Of a stretch of DNA of 9,570 nt, positions 1 through 5,852 are shown piece by piece (position 1 is the first letter of the stretch; the number at the start of each line of letters is the position of its first letter). This DNA is from Patescibacteria group bacterium. Lineage in GTDB: Bacteria > Patescibacteriota > Microgenomatia > UBA8517. The stretch is from the NCBI GenBank assembly GCA_025057695.1, contig JANWVB010000048.1:1-9570 (forward strand), given 5' to 3'. The translations under genes and the position numbers were made by a program. The notes under the pieces are model-generated. The model saw only the letters and a list, made by a program, of their open reading frames with translations, had not been told where the DNA came from and did not search any database.

Positions 1-1
1 G

Positions 2-175
2 AATAAAATTGACATGAAATGTCCAAAATGTACAATAGGTGAGATTGTGGCAAAGAAAACAAAAAGAGGCAGAAACTTTTTTGGGTGTAGTAGATATCCT
101 GATTGCGATTTTGCGAGTTGGAAAAATCCTTTAGAGGCTCAACAGGTTGAGAATAAGCTAGCTGAACCAAATTAA
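2..175 (+). CDS. topA: DNA topoisomerase I, C-terminal zinc-ribbon fragment (partial)
   Basis: This is the last 57 codons of a gene that begins before the window and stops with TAA at 173-175. The visible peptide contains CPKC, a basic stretch (KKTKRGRN), then FFGCSRYPDCDF followed by W. This is the classic Cys4 zinc-ribbon repeat found in tandem at the C-terminus of bacterial type IA topoisomerases, where it contacts single-stranded DNA and helps relax negative supercoils. The short tail after the finger (about 17 residues, ending AEPN) fits the true protein end. The catalytic domains lie upstream and cannot be seen. A restriction-endonuclease-like or stand-alone protein carrying the same finger is possible but less likely than TopA. 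Confidence 0.85.
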   Translation, partial: NKIDMKCPKCTIGEIVAKKTKRGRNFFGCSRYPDCDFASWKNPLEAQQVENKLAEPN

Positions 176-221
176 TCTTTAAAATAAGTTTGGGAAAAAC
201 AAATTGCAATTTTGATTTAAG

Positions 222-241
222 TTGTTATTGTTAATTGTTAA
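222..241. repeat. Short tandem heptamer repeat upstream of tk
   Basis: Almost three copies of TTGTTAA lie head to tail (TTGTTA at 222-227, TTGTTAA at 228-234 and again at 235-241), followed by the related TTGGATG. The array sits in the 134-base gap between topA and tk, about 30 bases upstream of the proposed tk -35 box. A perfect 12-base palindrome (AAATTGCAATTT, 201-212) lies just before it. It could be an upstream binding site or simply slippage in AT-rich DNA; the sequence does not decide. Confidence 0.4.
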
Positions 242-272
242 TTGGATGATAGAAATTTACAAAATTGATATA

Positions 273-302
273 TTGCTTTTTGTAGATTTTTTTGAATAGA
301 TT
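273..302 (+). promoter_or_regulatory. Putative tk promoter, leaderless arrangement
   Basis: TTGCTT (273-278), an 18-base spacer and TAGATT (297-302, four of six matches to TATAAT) place transcription start at about 309, next to the ATG at 310. There is no Shine-Dalgarno motif between this site and the start codon. Each box is imperfect; support comes mainly from the same geometry recurring at other genes in the window. Confidence 0.35.
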
Positions 303-309
303 TTATCTT

Positions 310-909
310 ATGAGTGAAAGACTTCATGTTGTTACTGGATGTATGTTTGCAGGCAAAACTACCGAATTAATGCTTCTTGGCAAGCGAGAAGAGTTTGCAG
401 GTAACAACGTAATGGCTTTTAAGCCAAGCAACGATACAAGATCGAAAGAAATTATGAATCATAATGGAGAAAGATTACAGGCGATTCAAATTGATTTTCA
501 GCAACCGGAACAAATATTTAGTTATCTTGGTGAGCGTATATCTGCTGTATTGATTGACGAGGCCCAATTTTTCGGTTCTGATTTGCCAAATGTTGTAAAA
601 GTAATTCTAAGAAACGGTATTCGTGTTTATTTAGCCGGGCTACAGAATGATTTTAGACACGTAGGTTTTGGTCCTATGCCTACATTGTTGGGCATGGCTG
701 ATAAGATTACTGTGCTGTATGCTGTTTGTACTTATGATTCTGATGGAAAAATATGCGGCATGGAAGCCTCAAGGACCAAAAGATTAATTAACGGGAAATA
801 TCCTAGTTGGGATGATCCTGTGATTTTAATTGGCGCTTCTGAGTCATATGCTCCAAGGTGTGCTAATCATCATATTGTTCTTAATGCTCCATATAAAAAA
901 TTGTGGTAG
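310..909 (+). CDS. tdk: Thymidine kinase, TK1-like (type II)
   Basis: Phosphorylates thymidine to dTMP with ATP in the cytoplasmic salvage pathway. The 199-residue protein has the family order: P-loop GCMFAGKTTEL (10-20), a DEAQFF segment (83-88) carrying the catalytic Glu84, the LAGLQNDFR...FGPMP stretch (108-124), the zinc-binding region, and GASESY near 175-180 in the thymidine-binding lasso. Zinc ligands appear to be Cys140, Cys149, Cys184 and His187. The first knuckle is CX8C instead of the usual CX2C, and Q112/N113 replace the common D-T before Asp114. I chose ATG 310 over an in-frame TTG at 292 because family N-termini begin a few residues before the P-loop sheet, and because a -10-like box (297-302) lies within the extra segment. 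It precedes glyA and folD, consistent with a role in dTMP supply. Confidence 0.93.
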   Translation: MSERLHVVTGCMFAGKTTELMLLGKREEFAGNNVMAFKPSNDTRSKEIMNHNGERLQAIQIDFQQPEQIFSYLGERISAVLIDEAQFFGSDLPNVVKVILRNGIRVYLAGLQNDFRHVGFGPMPTLLGMADKITVLYAVCTYDSDGKICGMEASRTKRLINGKYPSWDDPVILIGASESYAPRCANHHIVLNAPYKKLW

Positions 910-929
910 AGGATTTTTGGCATTATAAT
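901..929 (+). promoter_or_regulatory. Promoter with consensus TATAAT for the 72-residue gene, leaderless
   Basis: TTGTGG (901-906), a 17-base spacer and a perfect TATAAT (924-929) form a good sigma-70-type promoter. The -35 overlaps the last codons of tk. The expected transcription start, 7 bases past the -10 box, is 936-938, which coincides with the ATG at 938. The following mRNA would have essentially no 5' leader. Confidence 0.55.
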
Positions 930-937
930 TACTTTTG

Positions 938-1156
938 ATGATTGACATTTTAGGAAATAAGAAAGTTAAAAGCAGAGCTTTCTTTTTCTTTTCCCATTTT
1001 GGCGATCTTTTGTATGGCATGTTTATTGATGTTGTTGCATGTCCAAGAACTTATTCAAAAATCAGAAGAAATGCTTTTGATAGACTAGAGAAAGCATATC
1101 GAGCTTACCAAGGTGGCAAATCAAATGTGGAGATTAAAAAAATTTTCAGAGGGTAA
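938..1156 (+). CDS. Hypothetical 72-residue protein between tk and glyA
   Basis: I do not recognise this protein. It starts with ATG 938 (a TTG lies one codon earlier) and ends with TAA at 1154-1156. The first 30 residues are mixed, with a Phe-rich segment (RAFFFFSHFGDLLYGMF) too short and interrupted to be a confident membrane helix. The rest is basic and probably helical (ACPRTYSKIRRNAFDRLEKAYRAY, then GGKSNVEIKKIFRG), which could suit nucleic-acid or protein binding. Support for being real: it fills an otherwise empty 280-base gap, has a promoter with a perfect TATAAT positioned for leaderless initiation, and has no competing frame. The in-frame ATG at 1019 could give a shorter 45-residue product. 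No function is proposed. Confidence 0.55.
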   Translation: MIDILGNKKVKSRAFFFFSHFGDLLYGMFIDVVACPRTYSKIRRNAFDRLEKAYRAYQGGKSNVEIKKIFRG

Positions 1157-1160
1157 TTGG

Positions 1161-1175
1161 TAGAATAATATTCTA
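1161..1175. promoter_or_regulatory. 15-base palindrome with candidate -10 upstream of glyA
   Basis: TAGAATA (1161-1167), one central A, and its exact reverse complement TATTCTA (1169-1175) form a perfect inverted repeat that ends 14 bases before the glyA ATG. TATTCT (1169-1174) could serve as a -10 box, giving transcription start near 1181 and a leader of about 9 bases, though no good -35 is visible. A palindrome overlapping a -10 is a typical operator layout, but the arms are AT-rich and short. Confidence 0.3.
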
Positions 1176-1189
1176 GAAACCGGCTGATT

Positions 1190-2506
1190 ATGAAAAATAG
1201 AATCCTTGATCTGATTAAAAAAGAACAAGTAAGACAACAAAATACTTTGATGATGATTCCATCAGAGAATTATACTTATTCTGAAGTTTATAAAGCTGTT
1301 GGTTCCTTTCTTATGCACAAGTACGCCGAGGGCCAGCCTAAAAAGCGTTATTATCAGGGGAATCAGGTAATTGATGAAATTGAACTTGTTTGCAAACAAA
1401 ACGCGCTTTTGGCATTTGGTTTATCTGATGCAAAGTGGCATGTGAATGTTCAAGCGCATTCTGGAGCAGAAGCAAATCTGGCAGTATATAACGCGCTTTT
1501 GGATCCTGGAGACAAAATAATGTCTATGTTTTTGCCAGACGGAGGTCATTTGTCCCATGGTTGGTATACTTCTGATAGAAAGATAACCTTAGTCTCCAAG
1601 ATTTTTGACGTTAGTTTTTACAAAGTGGATGAAAAAACGCAACTTTTAAATTATGAAGCAATTGAGAAACAGGCAAATATCATAAAACCAAAAATGATAA
1701 TTTCAGGTGGCACTGCTTATCCAAGGCAAATTAACCATGAATATCTTGGCGCGATAGCCCAAAGAGTGGGAGCTTATTATTTGGCAGATGTGTCTCACGA
1801 AGCAGGATTGATCGCGGCTAGGGTGAACAATTCTCCGTTTGAGTATGCTGATGTTGTGACTATGACTACGCACAAAACTCTTCGTGGTCCAAAGGGGGCT
1901 TTGATATTTTGCAAAAAACATCTTGCCGAGAAAATTGACTTTGGCGTTTTTCCAGGTTTGCAGGGTGGCCCACATATGCATTCAATAGCGGGAGTAGCCA
2001 TCGCGCTTGAAAAGGCAAGATCGGTTGCATTTAGGAAATATGCCGATCAGGTTATCAAAAATGCTCAGGCGCTTGCGGAATATTTCATAGGCAAGGGATT
2101 GAATGTTGTAAGTGGCGGTACGGATAAACATTTAGTGCTGGTGGATTTAAGAAACAAAAGCACAAATGGGTGGATTGTTGCCAACGCTCTTGAAATAGCT
2201 GGAATTATTGTTAATAGAAATACTGTTCCTTTTGAGACTGCATCTCCTTTTTATCCATCGGGAATTCGTTTGGGAACTCCGGCAATCACAGCAAGAGGGA
2301 TGAAGGATTCGCAAATGAAAATGATTGCTGAATGGATAGTAAAAATCATAGACCATGTGAAAGAAGACACAATGCCTCTTGATTCAAGTTTAAGATCAGA
2401 ATTTTTGGTTAGTTTTAAGAATAAAATACAAAAAGATAAGTTTTTATTAAGCGTTAGAAAAGAAGTTGAGAATTTGTGCAAAAATTACCCTTTGTCCGAA
2501 GATTGA
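1190..2506 (+). CDS. glyA: Serine hydroxymethyltransferase
   Basis: PLP-dependent enzyme that converts serine and tetrahydrofolate to glycine and 5,10-methylene-THF, the main source of one-carbon units for thymidylate, purines and methionine. The 438-residue protein matches the family throughout: PSENYT (24-29), KYAEG (44-48), KRYY (52-55), NVQAHSGAEANLAVY, GGHLSHG, DVSHEAG with Asp200 and His203, the Schiff-base lysine Lys229 in TTHKTLRGPKG, FPGLQGGPHMH, and GIRLGTPA with the carboxylate-binding Arg360. The active-site Asp, His and Lys fall at the same numbers as in the E. coli enzyme. Departures include Q56-G-N in place of the usual GG-C after RYY. No Shine-Dalgarno motif precedes the ATG. 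Downstream folD uses its product, so the pair forms a one-carbon unit. Confidence 0.96.
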   Translation: MKNRILDLIKKEQVRQQNTLMMIPSENYTYSEVYKAVGSFLMHKYAEGQPKKRYYQGNQVIDEIELVCKQNALLAFGLSDAKWHVNVQAHSGAEANLAVYNALLDPGDKIMSMFLPDGGHLSHGWYTSDRKITLVSKIFDVSFYKVDEKTQLLNYEAIEKQANIIKPKMIISGGTAYPRQINHEYLGAIAQRVGAYYLADVSHEAGLIAARVNNSPFEYADVVTMTTHKTLRGPKGALIFCKKHLAEKIDFGVFPGLQGGPHMHSIAGVAIALEKARSVAFRKYADQVIKNAQALAEYFIGKGLNVVSGGTDKHLVLVDLRNKSTNGWIVANALEIAGIIVNRNTVPFETASPFYPSGIRLGTPAITARGMKDSQMKMIAEWIVKIIDHVKEDTMPLDSSLRSEFLVSFKNKIQKDKFLLSVRKEVENLCKNYPLSED

Positions 2507-2561
2507 TTCTCTATCTTTCCTAAAGGGAATTATAAACAAAAAAATAAGTTTTAGTTAATTT

Positions 2562-2589
2562 TTAACAGGTGCAAATGTTTAAGTTTATT
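2562..2589 (+). promoter_or_regulatory. Putative folD promoter, leaderless arrangement
   Basis: TTAACA (2562-2567, five of six matches to the -35 consensus), a 16-base spacer and TTTATT (2584-2589, four of six) put transcription start near 2596, two bases before the ATG at 2598. The 91-base glyA-folD gap has no Shine-Dalgarno motif near the start and no convincing terminator, so folD may also be read from glyA. Confidence 0.4.
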
Positions 2590-2597
2590 GTTTGAAA

Positions 2598-3428
2598 ATG
2601 AATAATATATTTGATGGAAAAGCAAAAGCTTGGGAAATAGAGCAAAAGGTTGCTGAAAAGATTAAAAAGACAGGAGAGACTCCAAAGCTGGTGTCTATCG
2701 TTGTAGGCGATGAAGAAAACGCAATAATGTATCAGCGCATGAAACAAAAAGCTGCGGATAGGGTAGGTGCTGAATTAAGCATTACAACCCTTGATGAAGG
2801 AATTGGTAAAGATACTATCAAAGAGCTGATTCTTAAATTAAATAACGACAAAAAATTTGATGGCATTATGTTGCAACTGCCATTGCCAGCAAATTTTTCT
2901 CTGGGTGATAGAGATGAGATTATAAATTGCATCTTGCCACAAAAGGATGTTGATGGTATGCGCGATGACAGTTTTTATGTGGCGCCGGTGGTTAAGGCGA
3001 TAATTACTGCTTTAAATGAATCCAGACATGTCAATTCGACAATTTCTAAAACTGACATTGCAAAAGAATTAACTCTTATTGGCGCTAATGGATTTGTAGG
3101 CAGAAAAGCTGTAAGATTTTTAGAAAAGGAAGGTTACGAGGTAGTAGGGGTAGATGTTGATCTCCAAGAATTTGACAATTTTGATTTAAAGTTTTTTACG
3201 AAAAGAGCAAATATTTTGATATGCGCCGCAAATAAACCAAATATAATCTCAAAGGATATGATCAGAAAAGGGGCAATTGTAATAGACGTGGGCGCTCCTG
3301 TTGGCAATTTGCAAAAGGATGCTTATGAGAAGTGCAGTTTTGTTACTCCAGTTCCCGGTGGTATTGGCCCTGTTACGATAGCTTGTTTGATGGAGAATTT
3401 GCTAACTGCGTGTCTAAAATGCAGGTGA
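2598..3428 (+). CDS. folD: Divergent FolD: methylene-THF dehydrogenase / methenyl-THF cyclohydrolase
   Basis: Interconverts 5,10-methylene-THF, 5,10-methenyl-THF and 10-formyl-THF. The 276-residue protein keeps the catalytic set: Tyr45 and Lys49 in YQRMKQKA, Gln93 in MLQLPLP, Asp119 in KDVDG, and the C-terminal TPVPGGIGPVT...LMEN signature. Other family motifs are altered. The PCTP loop is replaced by VAPVV, the GRS/GAS...VGxP loop reads GANGFVGRK (162-170), and the usual DVDGI/N segment near the end is shortened to DVGAPVGN. The second Rossmann strand ends in VGVDVD with acidic Asp186 and Asp188, which would suit NAD over NADP. I start at ATG 2598; a TTG two codons earlier is less likely. 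It follows glyA and converges with the lipoprotein gene, 20 bases away. Confidence 0.9.
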   Translation: MNNIFDGKAKAWEIEQKVAEKIKKTGETPKLVSIVVGDEENAIMYQRMKQKAADRVGAELSITTLDEGIGKDTIKELILKLNNDKKFDGIMLQLPLPANFSLGDRDEIINCILPQKDVDGMRDDSFYVAPVVKAIITALNESRHVNSTISKTDIAKELTLIGANGFVGRKAVRFLEKEGYEVVGVDVDLQEFDNFDLKFFTKRANILICAANKPNIISKDMIRKGAIVIDVGAPVGNLQKDAYEKCSFVTPVPGGIGPVTIACLMENLLTACLKCR

Positions 3429-3448
3429 AAAATTTGTTGTTGGTTGTG

Positions 3449-3907
3449 TTATCTTCTTAGGAAAATTGAGTTCCCGTCTGTGCAAAGCTCTTTATTGTGT
3501 GGCACTTTTTTCCCACCACCTCCAATTAGTGCATAAACTTTATTGTTAACGGATATCCCAAGATAATCCCCGTTTGTTGATGGCCATACCCACGTATCAT
3601 TTTGTAGGTTTTTAACTCCTAAGTATAAAGTGTCACCATGTATTCTTTGATAAACTTTATAGTTAATTCCATTTATCTCAAATTCAAATAAATATGCGCT
3701 TTTTGCTGGTTTACGTATTGCTACAAATTCACCCTTGCTTGAACGGTATAGGTGATATTCTTCATTTTTCACTCCGCCTGCGCAAGGCTGATTAGTAGGT
3801 TGATTAGTGGATGCATTATCTTTATTTATATCACTGCAAGCGGAGTTCAGACAGATGCTCACGCAAATTAAAAGGCTATAAAACTGATTTGCTAACCTAT
3901 CTTTCAT
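3449..3907 (-). CDS. Predicted lipoprotein with an internal repeat, function unknown
   Basis: The only minus-strand gene here; start codon at 3905-3907, TAA at 3449-3451, 152 residues. The N-terminus has basic residues (KDR), a hydrophobic stretch (FYSLLICVSICL, 9-20) and a lipobox-like LNSAC, so Cys24 is the probable lipidated residue after signal peptidase II cleavage. The Leu sits one place further from the Cys than in the consensus. An Asn/Thr/Gln/Pro-rich linker (25-41) leads into a domain of about 110 residues with alternating aromatic and hydrophobic residues, suggesting beta structure. Within it, LYRSSKGEFVAI (53-64) and VWPSTNGDYLGI (107-118) look like two copies of one motif. Cys42 and Cys142 flank the domain and could form a disulfide. 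I do not recognise the family. It separates the folate and translation blocks and has its own promoter. Confidence 0.8.
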   Translation of the reverse strand: MKDRLANQFYSLLICVSICLNSACSDINKDNASTNQPTNQPCAGGVKNEEYHLYRSSKGEFVAIRKPAKSAYLFEFEINGINYKVYQRIHGDTLYLGVKNLQNDTWVWPSTNGDYLGISVNNKVYALIGGGGKKVPHNKELCTDGNSIFLRR

Positions 3908-3914
3908 TTCTGTA

Positions 3915-3941
3915 ATAGTATCAATGTTTCTGACTTGTTAA
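3915..3941 (-). promoter_or_regulatory. Promoter of the lipoprotein gene, extended -10, leaderless
   Basis: On the minus strand, TACTAT (3920-3915) is preceded by TG plus one base, an extended -10, and by TTAACA (3941-3936, five of six) with a 15-base spacer. The hexamer ends 7 bases before the ATG at 3907, so transcription should begin at the start codon. It lies in the region shared with the divergently transcribed rpsB. Confidence 0.45.
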
Positions 3942-3968
3942 TATTATTATAGGATTATATATCTGATG

Positions 3969-3998
3969 TTGCAAGCTATGTATGTTTTTGAGTAAAAT
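3969..3998 (+). promoter_or_regulatory. Putative promoter of the rpsB operon
   Basis: TTGCAA (3969-3974), an 18-base spacer and TAAAAT (3993-3998, five of six) predict a start near 4005 and a leader of only about 10 bases before ATG 4015. This leaves no room for a structured S2 autoregulatory leader of the type known upstream of rpsB in enterobacteria. A weaker pair (TTGTTA 3935-3940, TATATC 3958-3963) lies further upstream. Confidence 0.45.
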
Positions 3999-4014
3999 AC
4001 AGCGATTGGTTTTT

Positions 4015-4791
4015 ATGATGCATGTAAACATTACTCTTGAAGATTTAGTCAAAGCAGGGGCTCATTTTGGACACCAAGCGCGCAAGTGGAACCCTAAAAT
4101 GGCTCCTTATTTGTATGGAGTAAGAGATGGTGTGCATATATTTGATTTGACTAAAACAAAAACTAAAATTGAAGAAGCGCTGGATTTTTTGGCGAAATCT
4201 TACAAAGAAGGCAAATCTATCTTATTTGTTGGCACAAAAAAACAAGCGCAAGACAAAGTTTTTGAAGTTGCAAAAGCCACAGGCAGTTTTTATATTACCA
4301 AGCGTTGGCTAGGGGGAACTTTTACAAATTTTGAACAAATCAGACGTTCTTCCAAAAGACTTGTTGATCTGAAAAGTAGACTGACGAAAGGCGAGTTTAA
4401 GTACCATACAAAAAAGGAACGGCTTTTGATAGAAAAAGAAATAGCAAGGCTAGAGAAAACATTGGGAGGCTTGGTGGGTATAGAGTCTTTGCCGGATATA
4501 GTTTTTATTGTTGATACCAGAAAAGAGTCGTGTGCTGTCAAAGAAGCAAAAGAGGTAGGTCGTGTGATTGTTGGTATCGTTGATTCAAACGCAAATCCTG
4601 ACGATTGCGATTATGTGATACCTATGAATGATGATTCAACTCGTTCTTTGGAGTATATTTTAGAAAAAGTCAAAGAAGCTTTGGTTGGAGGGAAAGAAGT
4701 CAAGTCTGAGAAAGAAAGATCGACTAAAATTCACTCTTCCAAAAAACAAACTGGAAATTCCAAAGAACATGACGATCCTACCTATGAATAA
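4015..4791 (+). CDS. rpsB: 30S ribosomal protein uS2
   Basis: Structural protein of the small subunit, bound late at the head-body junction. The 258-residue product carries the family hallmarks: LEDLVKAGAHFGHQARKWNPKM near the N-terminus, YGVRDGVHIFDL, ILFVGTKKQAQD, the RWLGGTFTNF block, the coiled-coil insert rich in Lys and Glu (about 115-155), and PDIVFIVDTRKE followed by GIVDSNANPDDCDYVIPMNDDS. The last 30 residues are a charged, low-complexity tail (KSEKERSTKIHSSKKQ...). I chose ATG 4015 (4018 is equally good) over an in-frame ATG at 3982, because family members start a few residues before the LEDL motif and the candidate -10 (3993-3998) lies inside the extra segment. The stop is 5 bases before tsf. 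Confidence 0.96.
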   Translation: MMHVNITLEDLVKAGAHFGHQARKWNPKMAPYLYGVRDGVHIFDLTKTKTKIEEALDFLAKSYKEGKSILFVGTKKQAQDKVFEVAKATGSFYITKRWLGGTFTNFEQIRRSSKRLVDLKSRLTKGEFKYHTKKERLLIEKEIARLEKTLGGLVGIESLPDIVFIVDTRKESCAVKEAKEVGRVIVGIVDSNANPDDCDYVIPMNDDSTRSLEYILEKVKEALVGGKEVKSEKERSTKIHSSKKQTGNSKEHDDPTYE

Positions 4792-4796
4792 ACTTT

Positions 4797-5258
4797 ATGG
4801 CAATATCTTATGATCAAATTCTAAAATTAAGGGAAAAAACTGGCGCTCCCGTTATGCGAGCGAAGAAAGTTCTTGATGAGGTTGGTGGCGATTTAAAAAA
4901 AGCAGAAGAAGTTTTGAAAAAAGAAGGTTTTGAGAAAGCCGATAAAAGAGCCGATAGAGCAACTTCTCAGGGTGTGATTGAGACTTATGTCCATCATTCG
5001 GGTAAAATTGCCGCAATTGTGGAAGTATTATGTGAAACAGATTTTGTCGCGAAAAATTCTGTTTTTCGCGAGATGGCTCACAATCTTGCTTTGCAACTTG
5101 CATCTTTGCCGGCTGACAGTGTTGAAGCGTTTTTAAATCAAGATTACATTAAAGATCCATCTAAAAAAGTCTCAGAATTGGTGCGAGAAGTAATAGCAAA
5201 AACAGGTGAAAATTGCAGAGTTTCCAGAATTTGGAGAATTGAACTTGGAGGAGATTGA
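4797..5258 (+). CDS. tsf: Elongation factor Ts, minimal form
   Basis: Guanine-nucleotide exchange factor that reloads EF-Tu with GTP. The 153 residues contain the N-terminal UBA-like domain (LREKTGAPVMRAKKVLDEVGGD at 11-32, through KKEGF), the exchange motif TDFVAKN at 81-87, and the conserved end IAKTGENCRVSRIWRIELG. E. coli EF-Ts has about 283 residues with two core subdomains and a coiled coil. Here only one core half remains, shorter even than the roughly 196-residue Thermus protein. It ends cleanly on the family C-terminal motif, so I read it as a compact form and not a truncation. It begins 5 bases after rpsB and has no Shine-Dalgarno motif, so it probably depends on translational coupling or re-initiation. 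Confidence 0.94.
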   Translation: MAISYDQILKLREKTGAPVMRAKKVLDEVGGDLKKAEEVLKKEGFEKADKRADRATSQGVIETYVHHSGKIAAIVEVLCETDFVAKNSVFREMAHNLALQLASLPADSVEAFLNQDYIKDPSKKVSELVREVIAKTGENCRVSRIWRIELGGD

Positions 5259-5294
5259 TTTTTTGTTTTTGGTGAATTAATTTTAAATTAACCC

Positions 5295-5852
5295 ATGAAT
5301 GATTCTTCAGCTATAAATGCAAGAATGCAGTTTGTTATAGATGAATTGGTTTCTGATTTGGGTTCATTTCGGACAGGTCGTGTTACTTCAGCTTTAGTTG
5401 AAAATATAGTTTGTCCTGCTTATGGTGGAACACAGAATCTGAAAGTTCAGGAATTGGCGACAATTACTGTCCAAGACGCTCGAACTCTTGTAATCTCACC
5501 TTGGGACAAGTCAATTATTGGAGATATAAAAAAGGGAATTCTGGAGTCCAATCTTGGGATGAATCCAGTCATAGATGGTGATTTAATACGAATTTCTTTT
5601 CCCCCTTTGACATCGGAAGATCGTGAAAAATATGTTAAACTTTTGCATACTAGACTTGAAAGTGCAAAAGTTGCTATTCGTCAGGTAAGAGGTGATTTCA
5701 TGAAAGAAATAAAACAAGCTTTTGAAAATAAAGAGCTATCTGAAGATCAAAGATTTGCAAAAGAAAAAGAACTTCAGAATATTACAGATAGATTTACGGC
5801 AAAAATTGAAGAGATTGGCAGATTAAAGGAACAAGATTTGCTTCAAATCTGA
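5295..5852 (+). CDS. frr: Ribosome recycling factor
   Basis: Splits post-termination ribosomes together with EF-G. At 185 residues it has normal family length and the expected pattern: LGSFRTGRVTSALVENI, VQELATITVQDARTLVISPWDKS, LGMNPVIDGDLIRISFPPLT, and AKVAIRQVRGD, where Arg129 and Arg132 match the functionally important arginines of the E. coli protein by number. The terminal helix (ELSEDQRFAKEKELQNITDRF...) completes the long three-helix domain. It lies 36 bases after tsf; in most bacteria pyrH stands between them, and it is absent here. The gap contains AT-rich -10-like stretches (TTGATT 5255-5260, TAATTT 5278-5283, spacer 17) that could give a separate short-leader transcript, but they are weak. 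Confidence 0.96.
   Translation: MNDSSAINARMQFVIDELVSDLGSFRTGRVTSALVENIVCPAYGGTQNLKVQELATITVQDARTLVISPWDKSIIGDIKKGILESNLGMNPVIDGDLIRISFPPLTSEDREKYVKLLHTRLESAKVAIRQVRGDFMKEIKQAFENKELSEDQRFAKEKELQNITDRFTAKIEEIGRLKEQDLLQI

Noticed and set aside
1703..2001. Two open frames on the minus strand opposite the middle of glyA
   Set aside because: They overlap a strongly conserved SHMT region including Lys229, have no family features, and mirror the codon bias of the sense strand.
2504..2506. Possible recoding of TGA to glycine, as in some CPR lineages
   Set aside because: TGA ends glyA, folD, tsf, frr and the HIT gene at normal family C-termini, and no in-frame TGA interrupts any gene.
3429..3448. Expected bidirectional terminator between the converging folD and lipoprotein genes
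   Set aside because: The 20-base gap contains no inverted repeat or GC stem followed by a T-run; termination there, if any, is not visible.
3982..4014. Upstream ATG 3982 for rpsB
   Set aside because: It adds 11 residues not seen in uS2 proteins and spans the proposed -10 TAAAAT at 3993-3998.
5247..5252. GGAGGA, the best Shine-Dalgarno-like string in the window
   Set aside because: It encodes the end of EF-Ts and lies 42 bases before the frr ATG, too far to act on it; the nearer TTG opens only a frame of about six codons.
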